From NCBI RefSeq assembly GCF_001720585.1, contig NZ_MABH01000137.1, positions 1 to 47,545 on the forward strand: a stretch of DNA of 47,545 nucleotides, given 5' to 3'. Numbering within the stretch: the first letter of the stretch is position 1; each line of letters starts with the position of its first letter. Positions 9,380 to 17,959 of this stretch are shown in pieces. A model generated the notes under the pieces. It was not told the DNA's origin and searched no databases. It saw only the letters and a list, made by a program, of their open reading frames with translations. A program made the position numbers and the translations under genes. The DNA comes from Cereibacter johrii (GTDB lineage: Bacteria; Pseudomonadota; Alphaproteobacteria; Rhodobacterales; Rhodobacteraceae).

Positions 9380-10543
9380 ATGCCCAGCCCGCTCACGCCC
9401 CGCCAGATCCTCGAGCGGCTGGTGGCCTTTCCCACCGTGAGCCGCGACAGCAATCTGGCGCTGGTCGACTGGGTGGAGGAGTTCCTCGAGGGCGCGGGGA
9501 TCACCGCGCACCGGGTCTGGAACGAGGAGCGCACGAAGGCCGCGCTCTATGCCCATGTGGGCCCCGAGGTGGACGGGGCGGTCGTGCTCTCCGGCCATAC
9601 GGATGTGGTGCCGGTGGAGGGGCAGGACTGGAGCTCGGACCCCTGGACCCTGACCGAGCGCGACGGACGGCTCTACGGGCGCGGCACCTGCGACATGAAG
9701 GGGTTCGATGCGCTGGCGCTGGCCGCCCTCGCGCTGGCGCAGGAGACGGGGGTGAAGCGGCCGCTGCAGATCGCACTTTCGTTCGATGAGGAGGTGGGCT
9801 GCCTCGGCGCGCCCGCCATGATCGACGAGATGGCGCGCTGTCTGCCCAAGGGGCGGGCGGTGATCGTGGGCGAGCCCTCGCGGATGCAGGTGGTGACGGG
9901 CCACAAGGGCGGGGGCGGGCTGATCTGCCATGTGCAGGGCCACGAGGTCCATTCCTCGATCATGCACCGCGGGGTCAATGCCATCATGTCGGCCGCCCGG
10001 CTGATCGACTGGGCCAACCGGCGCAATGCGCAGAGTGCGGCCGCCCGGCCGTCGGAGGTGGCGGCGCTCTTCGATCCGCCCTGGACCACCGTCCATGTCG
10101 GCACGATCCGCGGGGGCACGGCAGGCAACATCACCGCGCGCGACTGCCGCTTCGACATGGGCTTCCGCGCGGTGCCGGGCGAGACGGTCGAGGAGTGGGT
10201 GGCGACCTTCGAGGCCGAGGCGCGGGCGCTCGAGGCCGAAATGAAGGCCATCCATCCCGAGGCCCAGATCCGGATCGCGCGGCTCTTCGGCTATCCGCCG
10301 CTCCGCCCGGAATCCGAAGGGGCGGCCGAGGCGCTGGCGCGGCGGCTGTCGGGCGACAACGGCACCCATGTCGTGAGCTACGGCACCGAGGCGGGCCAGT
10401 TCCAGGCGGCGGGCTATTCGGCGGTGGTCTGCGGGCCGGGCGACATCGCCCAAGCGCACCAACCCGACGAATATCTCGAGGTCGCGCAGTTCGAGGAAGG
10501 CTGGGCCTTCCTGCAGCGGCTGGTTGCGGATCTCGCGCGATGA
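9380..10543 (+). CDS. argE: Acetylornithine deacetylase
   Basis: This 387-residue M20-family metallohydrolase removes acetyl from N-acetylornithine in arginine biosynthesis. The first metal motif is SGHTDVVPV and the second is GRGTCDMKGFDALAL. The catalytic Glu pair is in SFDEEVGCLG, and GHKGGGG and GTEAGQF close the active site. The length is typical of the ArgE/DapE group, and the opening LERLVAFPTVSRDSN favours ArgE. The start has a strong ribosome site (AAGAGGAGA). Its stop codon overlaps the ATGATG start of the FAD oxidoreductase gene, so the two are co-translated. Nearby arginine genes are absent, so a catabolic N-acyl amino acid substrate remains possible. Confidence 0.85.
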   Translation: MPSPLTPRQILERLVAFPTVSRDSNLALVDWVEEFLEGAGITAHRVWNEERTKAALYAHVGPEVDGAVVLSGHTDVVPVEGQDWSSDPWTLTERDGRLYGRGTCDMKGFDALALAALALAQETGVKRPLQIALSFDEEVGCLGAPAMIDEMARCLPKGRAVIVGEPSRMQVVTGHKGGGGLICHVQGHEVHSSIMHRGVNAIMSAARLIDWANRRNAQSAAARPSEVAALFDPPWTTVHVGTIRGGTAGNITARDCRFDMGFRAVPGETVEEWVATFEAEARALEAEMKAIHPEAQIRIARLFGYPPLRPESEGAAEALARRLSGDNGTHVVSYGTEAGQFQAAGYSAVVCGPGDIAQAHQPDEYLEVAQFEEGWAFLQRLVADLAR

Positions 10544-11886
10544 TGCATTTTCCGATCTCGATGGCGGTGCCCGCGCGCTTCACCGGGCCCGTGCCCGAGA
10601 GCGCCGATGTGGTGGTGATCGGCGCAGGCGTGATCGGCGTGATGACCGGCTGGTATCTGGCCGAACGCGGCTTCCGGGTCGTCGTCTGCGAGAAGGGCCG
10701 GGTGGCGGGCGAACAGTCGAGCCGCAACTGGGGCTGGATCCGCCAGCAGGGCCGCGATCCGGACGAACTGCCGATCATGGTGGAGAGCCTGCGGCTCTGG
10801 CAGGGTCTGGCGCAGAGCCTGGGCAATCCGTTCGGCTTCCGCCAGACCGGGGTGCTCTATCTGGCCAATCGCGAGGAGCAGCTGGGCCAGTACGAGAGCT
10901 GGACGGTCCATGCCGCGGCGCACGGGCTGGACACGCGCCTTGTCGGGCGGCGCGAGCTGGCCGAGCGGCTGCCGGGGGCCGCGGATCTCTGGCAGGGCGG
11001 GCTCTTCACCGCCTCGGATGCGCGGGCCGAGCCCTGGCTTGCGGTGCCGGCGCTGGCGGCGGGGGCGGCCGAGCGCGGGGTCACGATCCTCGAGGACTGC
11101 GCGGTGCGGGCGCTGGATCTCGAGGGGGGACGGGTGGCCGGGGTGACGACCGAACGCGGGCGGATCCGCGCGCCCGAGGTGGTGCTGGCGGGGGGGGCCT
11201 GGTCCTCGCTCTTTGCCCGCGCGCATGGGGTGAACCTGCCGCAGCTTTCGGTGCTGTCCTCGGTCGCGCAGACCGAGCCTATGCCCGAGATCCTGCCGGG
11301 GGCGGCGGCCGACGATGCGTTCGCCTTCCGCCGCCGCGAGGACGGGGGCTATACGATCGCGGGCGGATCGGAGCATGATTTCTTCATCGGTCCCGATGCC
11401 TTCCGCCATGCCCTGAAATACCGCAAGGCGGTGAAGAAGGACTTCCTCAGCACCCATTATCGCTGGCTCGCGCCGCGGAACTATCCCGATGGCTGGAACA
11501 CGCCGCGCACCTGGTCGAAGGGAGCGCCGACGCCCTTCGAGGCGATGCGGGTGCTGAATCCTGCGCCGAACCTCGCCACCCTCTCGCGTGCGGCGGCGGC
11601 CTTCGGGCGCGCCTTTCCGGGGGTGGGACGGCCGAAGATCCGGGCGACCTGGGCGGGGATGATCGACACGATGCCCGATGTGGTGCCGGTGATCGATCGG
11701 GCAGAGAGCGTGCCGGGGCTCACCATCGCCACCGGCATGAGCGGCCACGGCTTCGGGATCGGTCCGGGCGTGGGGCGCGTGGTGGCCGATCTGGTGGCGG
11801 GGCGGCCGGTGGGGCACGACCTGACGCGCTTTCGCCTGTCGCGCTTCACCGACGGGTCGGAGATCATCCTCGGCCCCTCGCTCTGA
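10540..11886 (+). CDS. FAD-dependent amino acid/amine oxidoreductase (DAO family)
   Basis: This 448-residue flavoprotein is of the D-amino acid oxidase/glycine oxidase type. The FAD-binding fold begins with VVVIGAGVIGVMTGWYLAERG at about residue 28. SSRNWGWIRQQGRDPDE follows, a block typical of proteobacterial DAO proteins next to amino acid genes. GGAWSS near residue 220 and GMSGHGFGIGPGVGR near residue 405 complete the FAD site. The start is ATGATG, overlapping the argE stop by four bases, so a joint role in amine or amino acid breakdown is likely. No membrane segment or signal is seen. The exact substrate is unknown. Confidence 0.82.
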   Translation: MMHFPISMAVPARFTGPVPESADVVVIGAGVIGVMTGWYLAERGFRVVVCEKGRVAGEQSSRNWGWIRQQGRDPDELPIMVESLRLWQGLAQSLGNPFGFRQTGVLYLANREEQLGQYESWTVHAAAHGLDTRLVGRRELAERLPGAADLWQGGLFTASDARAEPWLAVPALAAGAAERGVTILEDCAVRALDLEGGRVAGVTTERGRIRAPEVVLAGGAWSSLFARAHGVNLPQLSVLSSVAQTEPMPEILPGAAADDAFAFRRREDGGYTIAGGSEHDFFIGPDAFRHALKYRKAVKKDFLSTHYRWLAPRNYPDGWNTPRTWSKGAPTPFEAMRVLNPAPNLATLSRAAAAFGRAFPGVGRPKIRATWAGMIDTMPDVVPVIDRAESVPGLTIATGMSGHGFGIGPGVGRVVADLVAGRPVGHDLTRFRLSRFTDGSEIILGPSL

Positions 11887-12147
11887 AGGCCCGAGCCAGC
11901 GCCGGCGGCGCGCTCTGATGTGCTCGCGCGGCCGCGGCGTCTTCGGAGGGACGATTCCGTGACCCGCGAGGGGCCACCGCCGCCGAACCTCTGCCGGCCG
12001 CGCTCGGAAGGTCTCCCCACTGCGAAACCGCGCCACGTTTCGGGCCGGAAGATCGCGGGGGGCGAGAGGGGGGATCCGCCGGCCGGGGCCGCGCCGTGCG
12101 GGAGCAGAGCGTTGCGGGGCGAAGCGGCCGGTGGCGCGGCTCTGCGC

Positions 12148-13182
12148 TCAGCCGCCGGTGTGGCTCATGTGGCGCGACATCTGCCCGGCCACCGTCTTGC
12201 GCGAATAGTCGAAATCATGGCCCTTGGGTTTCCGGGCGATCGCCTCGCGGATCGCCTGTTCCAGCGGGCCGTCCTCGGCCGTCCGCCGAAGAGGCGCGCG
12301 CAGATCGGCGCGGTCCTCCTGTCCGAGGCACATGAAGAGCTCGCCCGTGCAGGTCAGCCGCACCCGGTTGCAGCTTTCGCAGAAATTGTGGGTGAGCGGC
12401 GTGATGAAGCCGATCTTCTGGCCGGTCTCGGCGAGGCGGACGTAGCGGGCAGGGCCGCCCGTCCGCTCGCTGAGCTCGATCAGCGAGAACCGCTCCGCCA
12501 GCCGCGCCCGCAGCTCGGTCAGCGGCCAATATTGGTCGAGGCGCGTATCCTCGCCCATTTCGCCCATCGGCATGACCTCGATGAAGGTCAGGTCGTGCCC
12601 CTCGGCGCCGCACCAGTCGACGAGGCGGAAAAGCTCGTCCTCGTTGAAGCCGCGCAGCGCCACCGTGTTGATCTTCACCCGGAGGCCCGCCGCCCGGGCC
12701 GCGCGCAGCCCGTCGAGCACCTGCGGCAGGCGGCCCCAGCGCGTCACCTTCGCGAACCGCTCGGCGTCGAGCGTGTCGAGCGAGACATTCACCCGGCGCA
12801 CGCCGCAGGCCGCCAGCTCGTCGGCATGGCGGGCCAGTTGCGAGCCGTTCGTGGTGAGCGTCAGCTCCTTCAGCGCGCCCGTCTCGAGATGGCGCGACAT
12901 GGCGCGGAAGAAGGTCATGATCCCGCGGCGCACGAGCGGTTCGCCCCCCGTCACGCGCAGCTTCTGCACCCCCATCCGCACGAAGGCCGAGCAGAGCCGG
13001 TCGAGTTCTTCCAGAGTGAGAAGTTCGGCCTTGGGCAGGAAGGTCATGTGCTCCGCCATGCAATAGGTGCAGCGGAAGTCGCAGCGGTCGGTGACCGACA
13101 CGCGCAGATAGGAAATCGCGCGGGCGAACGGGTCCATCAGCAGCGGAGACGGAGCGGCCGGAGAGGGGGGCATCGGAGTCAT
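12148..13182 (-). CDS. moaA: GTP 3',8-cyclase (molybdenum cofactor biosynthesis)
   Basis: This 344-residue radical SAM enzyme makes the first intermediate of molybdopterin synthesis from GTP. The N-terminal cluster motif is [11 protein letters not shown], and [11 protein letters not shown] binds SAM. The second, GTP-side iron-sulfur cluster is in [20 protein letters not shown]. The chain ends in the conserved double Gly (SHTGG), which is needed for catalysis in the family. The ATG at 13182 was chosen over an in-frame start 11 codons upstream because the fold begins only near [19 protein letters not shown]. It diverges from the small lipoprotein gene, with 86 bases between them. No other moa gene is in the window. 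Confidence 0.94.
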   Translation of the reverse strand: MTPMPPSPAAPSPLLMDPFARAISYLRVSVTDRCDFRCTYCMAEHMTFLPKAELLTLEELDRLCSAFVRMGVQKLRVTGGEPLVRRGIMTFFRAMSRHLETGALKELTLTTNGSQLARHADELAACGVRRVNVSLDTLDAERFAKVTRWGRLPQVLDGLRAARAAGLRVKINTVALRGFNEDELFRLVDWCGAEGHDLTFIEVMPMGEMGEDTRLDQYWPLTELRARLAERFSLIELSERTGGPARYVRLAETGQKIGFITPLTHNFCESCNRVRLTCTGELFMCLGQEDRADLRAPLRRTAEDGPLEQAIREAIARKPKGHDFDYSRKTVAGQMSRHMSHTGG

Positions 13183-13233
13183 GGTGAGAAGGTAGGGCTG
13201 CGACACTCCGCCCACAAGCGCTGCATGGGCCGG

Positions 13234-13261
13234 TTGACGCAGGTCGGCCCCAGACTATCGT
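13234..13261 (+). promoter_or_regulatory. Candidate sigma-70 promoter for a leaderless lipoprotein mRNA
   Basis: TTGACG and TATCGT are separated by 16 bases. Transcription would be expected to start about seven bases later, at or within a base or two of the ATG at 13269, so the message may be leaderless. No Shine-Dalgarno sequence is visible before that ATG. Confidence 0.35.
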
Positions 13262-13268
13262 CGTAGTC

Positions 13269-13703
13269 ATGAAAATCCTTGCCCCTGCCGCCCTCGCTCT
13301 CCTGATGCTGACCGCCTGCGACTCGCTCCGGCAGGCCGCGGCCCCCGTGGCGCCCCCGCCGGCGCCTGCCGCCCGCCCCATCCCCGGCGGGCAGGGGGTG
13401 GCGGCGGAAAGCTTCGACCGGACGACCGAGGCGGAACGGCGCGAGGCGATGGCGCCGCAGGCAGGAGGCGCCGCGCTCGGAACCGTGACGGTGGCCCTCG
13501 GCGCCCCCGCCGAGAGCGGCTTCTGGCTCCGCTCTTCGCTGGTAACGGCCGAGCGGCCGGGCCGGGTCGAGCTGCCGGGTGGCCGATCTCTTGCGGTGAC
13601 GCTCCGACCGGGGGAGGGCGCCGCCCAGCTCTCGCTCGCCGCCTACCGCGCTCTGGGGCTTGGCCTCACCGACCTGCCGCAGGTGACGGTCTACGGCAGC
13701 TGA
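13269..13703 (+). CDS. Small lipoprotein of unknown function
   Basis: This 144-residue protein has a lipoprotein signal, with lipobox LTAC and Cys17 as the modified residue. A Pro/Ala-rich linker covers about residues 22 to 45. A compact, beta-rich domain follows (about 68 to 144), containing GTVTVALGAP and two LPGG/RPGEG turns. I do not recognise the family. It diverges from moaA and has no partner downstream. The clean signal, coding-type base usage and a plausible promoter support it as a real gene. Confidence 0.72.
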   Translation: MKILAPAALALLMLTACDSLRQAAAPVAPPPAPAARPIPGGQGVAAESFDRTTEAERREAMAPQAGGAALGTVTVALGAPAESGFWLRSSLVTAERPGRVELPGGRSLAVTLRPGEGAAQLSLAAYRALGLGLTDLPQVTVYGS

Positions 13704-13889
13704 TCGCTGCGGGGTGGGCGCTTCCTCGTTCGGAACGACCCCGGAGTGTCATCTCGCGCGCGCCGGGCAACGGCCGTCCGGGGCGCTTAATCCTTCGTTC
13801 ACCAAGCTCCTCGAATGTGAAAGCGCGTTCAGACTTCGTCAGCGAACTCCGGTTCATGCTCGGCCCGTGCAATCCGAACGGTGCCCGAC

Positions 13890-15002
13890 ATGCGAGCTAC
13901 GGACTTACTGGAGGAGCGGCTGAGGTTCCTCGGAATCGACCGCGACGACGCTCTGGACGATGCGACCCGCGCGCTGCTGGCCGAGGCGGTCGGGCGCGCC
14001 CTCGACCGCTTCTACGAGCGGATGCGACAGACATCGGCGGCCGGGTTCTTCTCCGACGCGGCTCACATGGACTCTGCCAAGTCCCGTCAGGCGCGGCACT
14101 GGGCCCGTCTCGCCTCGGGCGAAATCGACGCCGCCTATGTCGAAGAGGCGGTGCGGGTGGGTCGCACCCACGCGCGCATCGGTCTCGAACCGCGCTGGTA
14201 TCTCGGTGGCTACGCCCTCATTCTGGAGGAAATCGTCCAGACCATGCTGCCGCGGATGGCGGGCCGCGGCTTCCTCGGCCGCCGGCGCGCCACACGGGCC
14301 GCCCAGACGCTGGGCTATATCGTGAAGGTGGCGCTCCTCGACATGGATTACGGCGTCTCGACCTATTTCGACGCCATCCAGTCCGAACGCGAGGAAATGG
14401 TGCGGGCCGACCGGCAGGTGGCCGAAGAGATCGCGACGGCGCTGGTGGGCGCCTCCTCCGCGATGGAGGAGGTGACGGGCACCATCCGCCACACTGCCGG
14501 CAATGCGAGCGAGACCGAACAGCTGGCCGCTCAGAATGCGCGGGCGGCCGAGACCGGCGGGGCCGCCGTCGAGCGGTCGGCGGACGCGATGCGGCTCATC
14601 GCGGGCAAGATCAACGTGCTGCGCGAGATCGCGCGGCAGACGGATCTACTGGCGCTCAATGCCGCGGTCGAGGCGGCGCGGGCGGGGCAGCATGGCGCCG
14701 GCTTCTCGGTGGTGGCGGCCGAGGTGCGCAAGCTCGCCGAGCACGCGGCCGCGGCCTCGCACGAGATCGACCAGCTTGCGCATACGACGCTGGCCACATC
14801 GGAGGAAGCCCGCTCCGGCCTTGAGGAGCTGGTGCCCGACATCCGCCGCACCTCGACGCTGGTGGCCGAGATCTCGGCCGCCTGCCGCGAGCAATCCATC
14901 GGAGTGGAGGAGATCAACCGCATGGTGCTCCGCCTGTCGGAGCTGAGCCGCAAGATCGACAGCAGGTCGGATCGAAGTCAGGCCCGCCGCCACGCTCATT
15001 GA
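13890..15002 (+). CDS. Globin-coupled soluble chemoreceptor (HemAT-like MCP)
   Basis: This 370-residue cytoplasmic protein joins a sensor globin to a chemotaxis signalling domain. The protoglobin part (about residues 1 to 160) contains [18 protein letters not shown], whose His is the expected proximal haem ligand, at about residue 94. A linker near 165 to 210 leads to the MCP signalling domain, whose hairpin tip is [17 protein letters not shown] followed by [16 protein letters not shown]. There is no membrane helix, so it senses gas (probably oxygen) or redox state inside the cell. The start is the ATG at 13890 or a GTG three codons earlier; neither has a clear ribosome site. It lies upstream of motAB, consistent with a motility locus. 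Confidence 0.88.
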   Translation: MRATDLLEERLRFLGIDRDDALDDATRALLAEAVGRALDRFYERMRQTSAAGFFSDAAHMDSAKSRQARHWARLASGEIDAAYVEEAVRVGRTHARIGLEPRWYLGGYALILEEIVQTMLPRMAGRGFLGRRRATRAAQTLGYIVKVALLDMDYGVSTYFDAIQSEREEMVRADRQVAEEIATALVGASSAMEEVTGTIRHTAGNASETEQLAAQNARAAETGGAAVERSADAMRLIAGKINVLREIARQTDLLALNAAVEAARAGQHGAGFSVVAAEVRKLAEHAAAASHEIDQLAHTTLATSEEARSGLEELVPDIRRTSTLVAEISAACREQSIGVEEINRMVLRLSELSRKIDSRSDRSQARRHAH

Positions 15003-15511
15003 GGGGTCTTGTGCCTGCCTTGGCACATGCGGAGCGGCCTTCGGGCCGTCGCCGAAGGAACCGGGTGGCGCTCGGGGACGGACATACAATGCTGCCGCCG
15101 GTACGTCCTCCGGCCGATCCGCGCGAGGCCGCACCCGTGCCCCCGACGTGCAGGCGCGCGGAACCGCCCCGTCCTGCTCCGGCCTTCCGTCGATGGTCTG
15201 CGGCTCGAACGACAGGGGGCCGGTAGGGGATGCTCCCGAGCGGCCTGACAGAGATCAGTCTCCTCAGGGGAGAACCTGTGGCCGGGCATGACTGCCGCAG
15301 GACGCGCGACGGCCCTCCGAGATGGGCTGCGACGGGCGGGCGGCGGACCGAAAGAGGCGCGAATGGCCACGAGACGTGGCGGACACCGGCCTCTCGAACC
15401 GCTTTGAATCTTCCCCTCGCGCCGGCCGTCGTCGCTTTCGCAAGGCACCGGCCCTTCCATGGCACGGATCTTGCCGCTCCCCCTCCGGATGATGGCTCCG
15501 GAGGGACCGGA
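15003..15511. other. Long intergenic region upstream of motA
   Basis: 509 bases without a convincing gene. The sigma-54 promoter at 15460 to 15474 lies near its right end. The frame that continues upstream of motA is open from 15230 but has no family-like sequence before the motA Met, so it is treated as leader. The rest may hold enhancer sites for a FleQ-type activator, none of which I could identify. Confidence 0.5.
15460..15474 (+). promoter_or_regulatory. Consensus sigma-54 (RpoN) promoter of motAB
   Basis: The sequence TGGCACGGATCTTGC fits the RpoN consensus TGGCAC-N5-TTGC exactly, with the -24 GG and -12 GC correctly spaced. It lies 38 bases before the motA ATG. This places the stator genes under RpoN with an enhancer-binding activator, in keeping with the RpoN-driven flagellar cascade known for Rhodobacter sphaeroides. 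Confidence 0.85.
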
Positions 15512-16273
15512 ATGGATATCGCAGCGGCAGTTGGCCTGATCGGCGCCATCGTCATGGTGGTGGGCTCGATGATCTACGCGGGCGGCGTGGCGCCCTTCGT
15601 GGACCTGCCCTCCTTCGTGATTGTCGTCGTGGGCACCGCCTTCATCGTCCTCGCCATGAAGCCGCTGCCGGTGTTTCTGGGCCATTTCAAGGCGATGATG
15701 AAGGTCTTCAAGCCGTCGCGCTTCGACATGAACGAGGTGATCTCGACCATGGTCGAGCTGTCGAACCTCGCGCGGAAGGACGGGATCATGGCGCTCGAGG
15801 GCAAGGCCGTGCCGGATGCCTTCTTCGAGAAGGGGCTGCAGCTGCTGGTGGATGGGACGGACGAAGCAAAGCTCGTCAAGCAGCTCAAATACGAGATCAA
15901 GGCGATGAAGGCCCGGCACGAGGCCTATCAGGGCGCGGTCAAGGCCTGGATCGACATCGGCCCCGCCATGGGGATGGTCGGCACGCTGATCGGCCTCGTC
16001 CTGATGCTGGGCAACATGAGCGACCCCAAGTCGATCGGGCCCGCCATGGCGGTGGCGCTGCTCACGACGCTCTACGGCGCCCTCATGGCGAACGTGATCT
16101 TCGCGCCGATCCTGAACAAGCTCGAGGGCTATTCGGCCGATGAAGTGACCTACCGGGAGCTGGTGATCGAGGGGCTTCGCGGCATCGCGCGCGGCGAGTC
16201 TGCGCGGATGATCGAGGATCAGATGGTCTGCGCCCTCGACCGCAAGCAGCAGATGAAGCGCAGGGCGGCGTGA
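15512..16273 (+). CDS. motA: Flagellar motor stator protein MotA (PomA-like)
   Basis: This 253-residue inner-membrane protein forms, with MotB, the ion channel that turns the flagellum. Four membrane helices are visible: residues about 3 to 22, 27 to 46, 150 to 172 and 180 to 203. The long cytoplasmic loop between helices 2 and 3 includes the ARKDGIMALE block, and AWIDIGPAMGMVGTLIGLVLML is helix 3. The length and the sequence MDIAAAVGLIGAIVMVVGSM are PomA-like. The start was set at the ATG that begins this helix. It precedes motB by nine bases, in one operon behind the RpoN promoter. Confidence 0.95.
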   Translation: MDIAAAVGLIGAIVMVVGSMIYAGGVAPFVDLPSFVIVVVGTAFIVLAMKPLPVFLGHFKAMMKVFKPSRFDMNEVISTMVELSNLARKDGIMALEGKAVPDAFFEKGLQLLVDGTDEAKLVKQLKYEIKAMKARHEAYQGAVKAWIDIGPAMGMVGTLIGLVLMLGNMSDPKSIGPAMAVALLTTLYGALMANVIFAPILNKLEGYSADEVTYRELVIEGLRGIARGESARMIEDQMVCALDRKQQMKRRAA

Positions 16274-16282
16274 GATCCGGCC

Positions 16283-17383
16283 ATGTCCACAAAGCCGAAG
16301 GTCATCCGGTTCCAGCCGCCCGTCCCTGACGACGACGAGGGCGAGGACTGCCCGAAATGTCCGCCCCCGGGCGCGCCGGCCTGGCTTGCGACCTTTGCCG
16401 ACATCGCGACCAACCTCATGGCCTTCTTCGTGCTGATCCTGGGCTTCGCGAAGTTCGATGAGCCCTCCTTCAGCAAGATGGCGGGGGCGATGCGCGAGAC
16501 CTTCGGCTTCCACTCGATCCGGGACTCCACCTCGGGCAACACGATGATCGACTTCGGCCTGCCCACTGCCGATCCCGACGGGACCCAGCCGGACGAGACG
16601 TCGGATGCGGGCGGGCCGGAGGACGGCGGCGATGCCCCGGAGCGGGTGGCCGAGGCGCTGAAGAAGGCGCTCCAGGAAGGCCGGCTGCAGGTGCGCTCGG
16701 ACGAGGGCGAGGTGGTGATCGAACTGTCCGGCGCGGACGGGCGGCAGCAGGCGCAGAGCCTCGCACGGGCTCTGGCCGAGACGGCGGGCCTAGGTCCGCT
16801 CCCCGAGCTGCAGACGACATCCCAGCCCAGGCCCGAGCCGAAGGCGGGACCTGCGGGCCCCGGCGAGGGCACGGGCGCGCCCCCCGGGCCACCCGTGGGC
16901 GGCGGGACGGGCGCTGCGTTGCGCCAGTCGGTGCGGGCCGAGCTGGATGCCCTGCGGCTGCGCAATGCGCTCGACCGCGAGGTGGCCGACGGGCTGGTGA
17001 AGGTGGAGCAGACCGACGGCAAGGTGTTCGTGAGCCTCGGCGCGGGCGGATCCTTCCCCTCCGGTTCGGACGAGCTCACGCCCGATGCGCGCGCGGTCAT
17101 GGCGCGGATCGCCGAAGCCACGCGCAACCCCGAGCGCACCATCACCGTGACCGGCCATACCGACAATGTCCCCGTGGCGGGCGGCGCCTTCCGGGACAAT
17201 ATCGCGCTTGCGGCCGGACGGGCCGCGAGCGTGGTGCGCGAGCTTGTCGCCTCGGGCAGCATCGATCCCGGACGCATCACCGCCGTGAGCCGCGGCGAGT
17301 TCGACCCGGTGGCGGACAATGCGACCGAGGAGGGCCGGGCGCAGAACCGCCGGATCGAGATCGAGATTTCCTACAAGGACTGA
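16283..17383 (+). CDS. motB: Flagellar motor stator protein MotB (PomB-like)
   Basis: This 366-residue stator partner has a single membrane helix at about residues 34 to 53 (WLATFADIATNLMAFFVLIL). Asp40 in that helix is the ion-binding residue. A CPKC pair sits just before the helix, which is unusual and could bind metal or form a disulphide. The periplasmic OmpA-like peptidoglycan-binding domain is at about 240 to 365 and includes ITVTGHTDNVPV and NRRIEIEI. The region between (about 95 to 230) is long and Gly/Pro-rich. The gene follows motA after nine bases. Confidence 0.94.
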   Translation: MSTKPKVIRFQPPVPDDDEGEDCPKCPPPGAPAWLATFADIATNLMAFFVLILGFAKFDEPSFSKMAGAMRETFGFHSIRDSTSGNTMIDFGLPTADPDGTQPDETSDAGGPEDGGDAPERVAEALKKALQEGRLQVRSDEGEVVIELSGADGRQQAQSLARALAETAGLGPLPELQTTSQPRPEPKAGPAGPGEGTGAPPGPPVGGGTGAALRQSVRAELDALRLRNALDREVADGLVKVEQTDGKVFVSLGAGGSFPSGSDELTPDARAVMARIAEATRNPERTITVTGHTDNVPVAGGAFRDNIALAAGRAASVVRELVASGSIDPGRITAVSRGEFDPVADNATEEGRAQNRRIEIEISYKD

Positions 17384-17506
17384 CCCCGCCCGCGCCGGCA
17401 CGACCGGGCCCGCAGCCACGGCGATCCGCCGCAGCCGGTCGTTCGCTTTTGCGCAACAAGACGCTTGATGCGCCGCCGCCTCAAGCGCTAACGATACAGC
17501 CGGAAG

Positions 17507-17929
17507 ATGTGGAGTCTGCCGCAGGTGCTCAATTTGAGATTGTTTGCAGCCTCCCTCTGGCTGATGGCGATTCCCGCCATCACCAGTGCCGATCCCGCAA
17601 GCCTTACCTGCACCGGCGCGGCCGCGGCCGAGCCCTCGGCCGAGCGGCTCTGCGCGGCGCTTCAGGCGGCGATCCGGGACCGTTACGGGCTCGCGCTGCA
17701 CCGCAGTGCCGGGGCGGGAGAGGGCGGGCTGCTCCGGCTGGAGCTGCAGAAGGCGACCCCTGCCGCGGTGACGGCACGCCTGAGCTGGCAGTCCGGGGCG
17801 GGGCAGGGCACAAGCCCGGTCCTCGACCTGATCGCCACCGACACCGACCGGCTGTCCGATGAGGCGCTTGCGGATTTCGCCGACACGCTTCTTTCCCTGA
17901 CAGAGCCACCCCTGCCGCAGTTTCACTAG
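17507..17929 (+). CDS. Small exported protein of unknown function, upstream of a secreted metalloprotease
   Basis: This 140-residue protein starts with a signal peptide (about residues 1 to 28, ending PAITSA). The mature part has one cysteine pair (SLTC and RLCAALQ) and a mixed alpha/beta pattern that I do not recognise. Its stop is 30 bases before the serralysin ATG, on the same strand, so the two are probably co-transcribed. Serralysins in other bacteria sometimes have small periplasmic inhibitors of similar size next to them. That role is possible here, but no inhibitor motif can be seen. Confidence 0.62.
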   Translation: MWSLPQVLNLRLFAASLWLMAIPAITSADPASLTCTGAAAAEPSAERLCAALQAAIRDRYGLALHRSAGAGEGGLLRLELQKATPAAVTARLSWQSGAGQGTSPVLDLIATDTDRLSDEALADFADTLLSLTEPPLPQFH

Positions 17930-17959
17930 CTTTTCTTCACGGACCTTAAGGATTATCGC

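Noticed and set aside
13817-14824. A plus-strand frame of 335 codons overlapping the chemoreceptor
   Set aside because: The globin and MCP motifs are in the other frame; this one is Arg/Gly-rich and without motifs.
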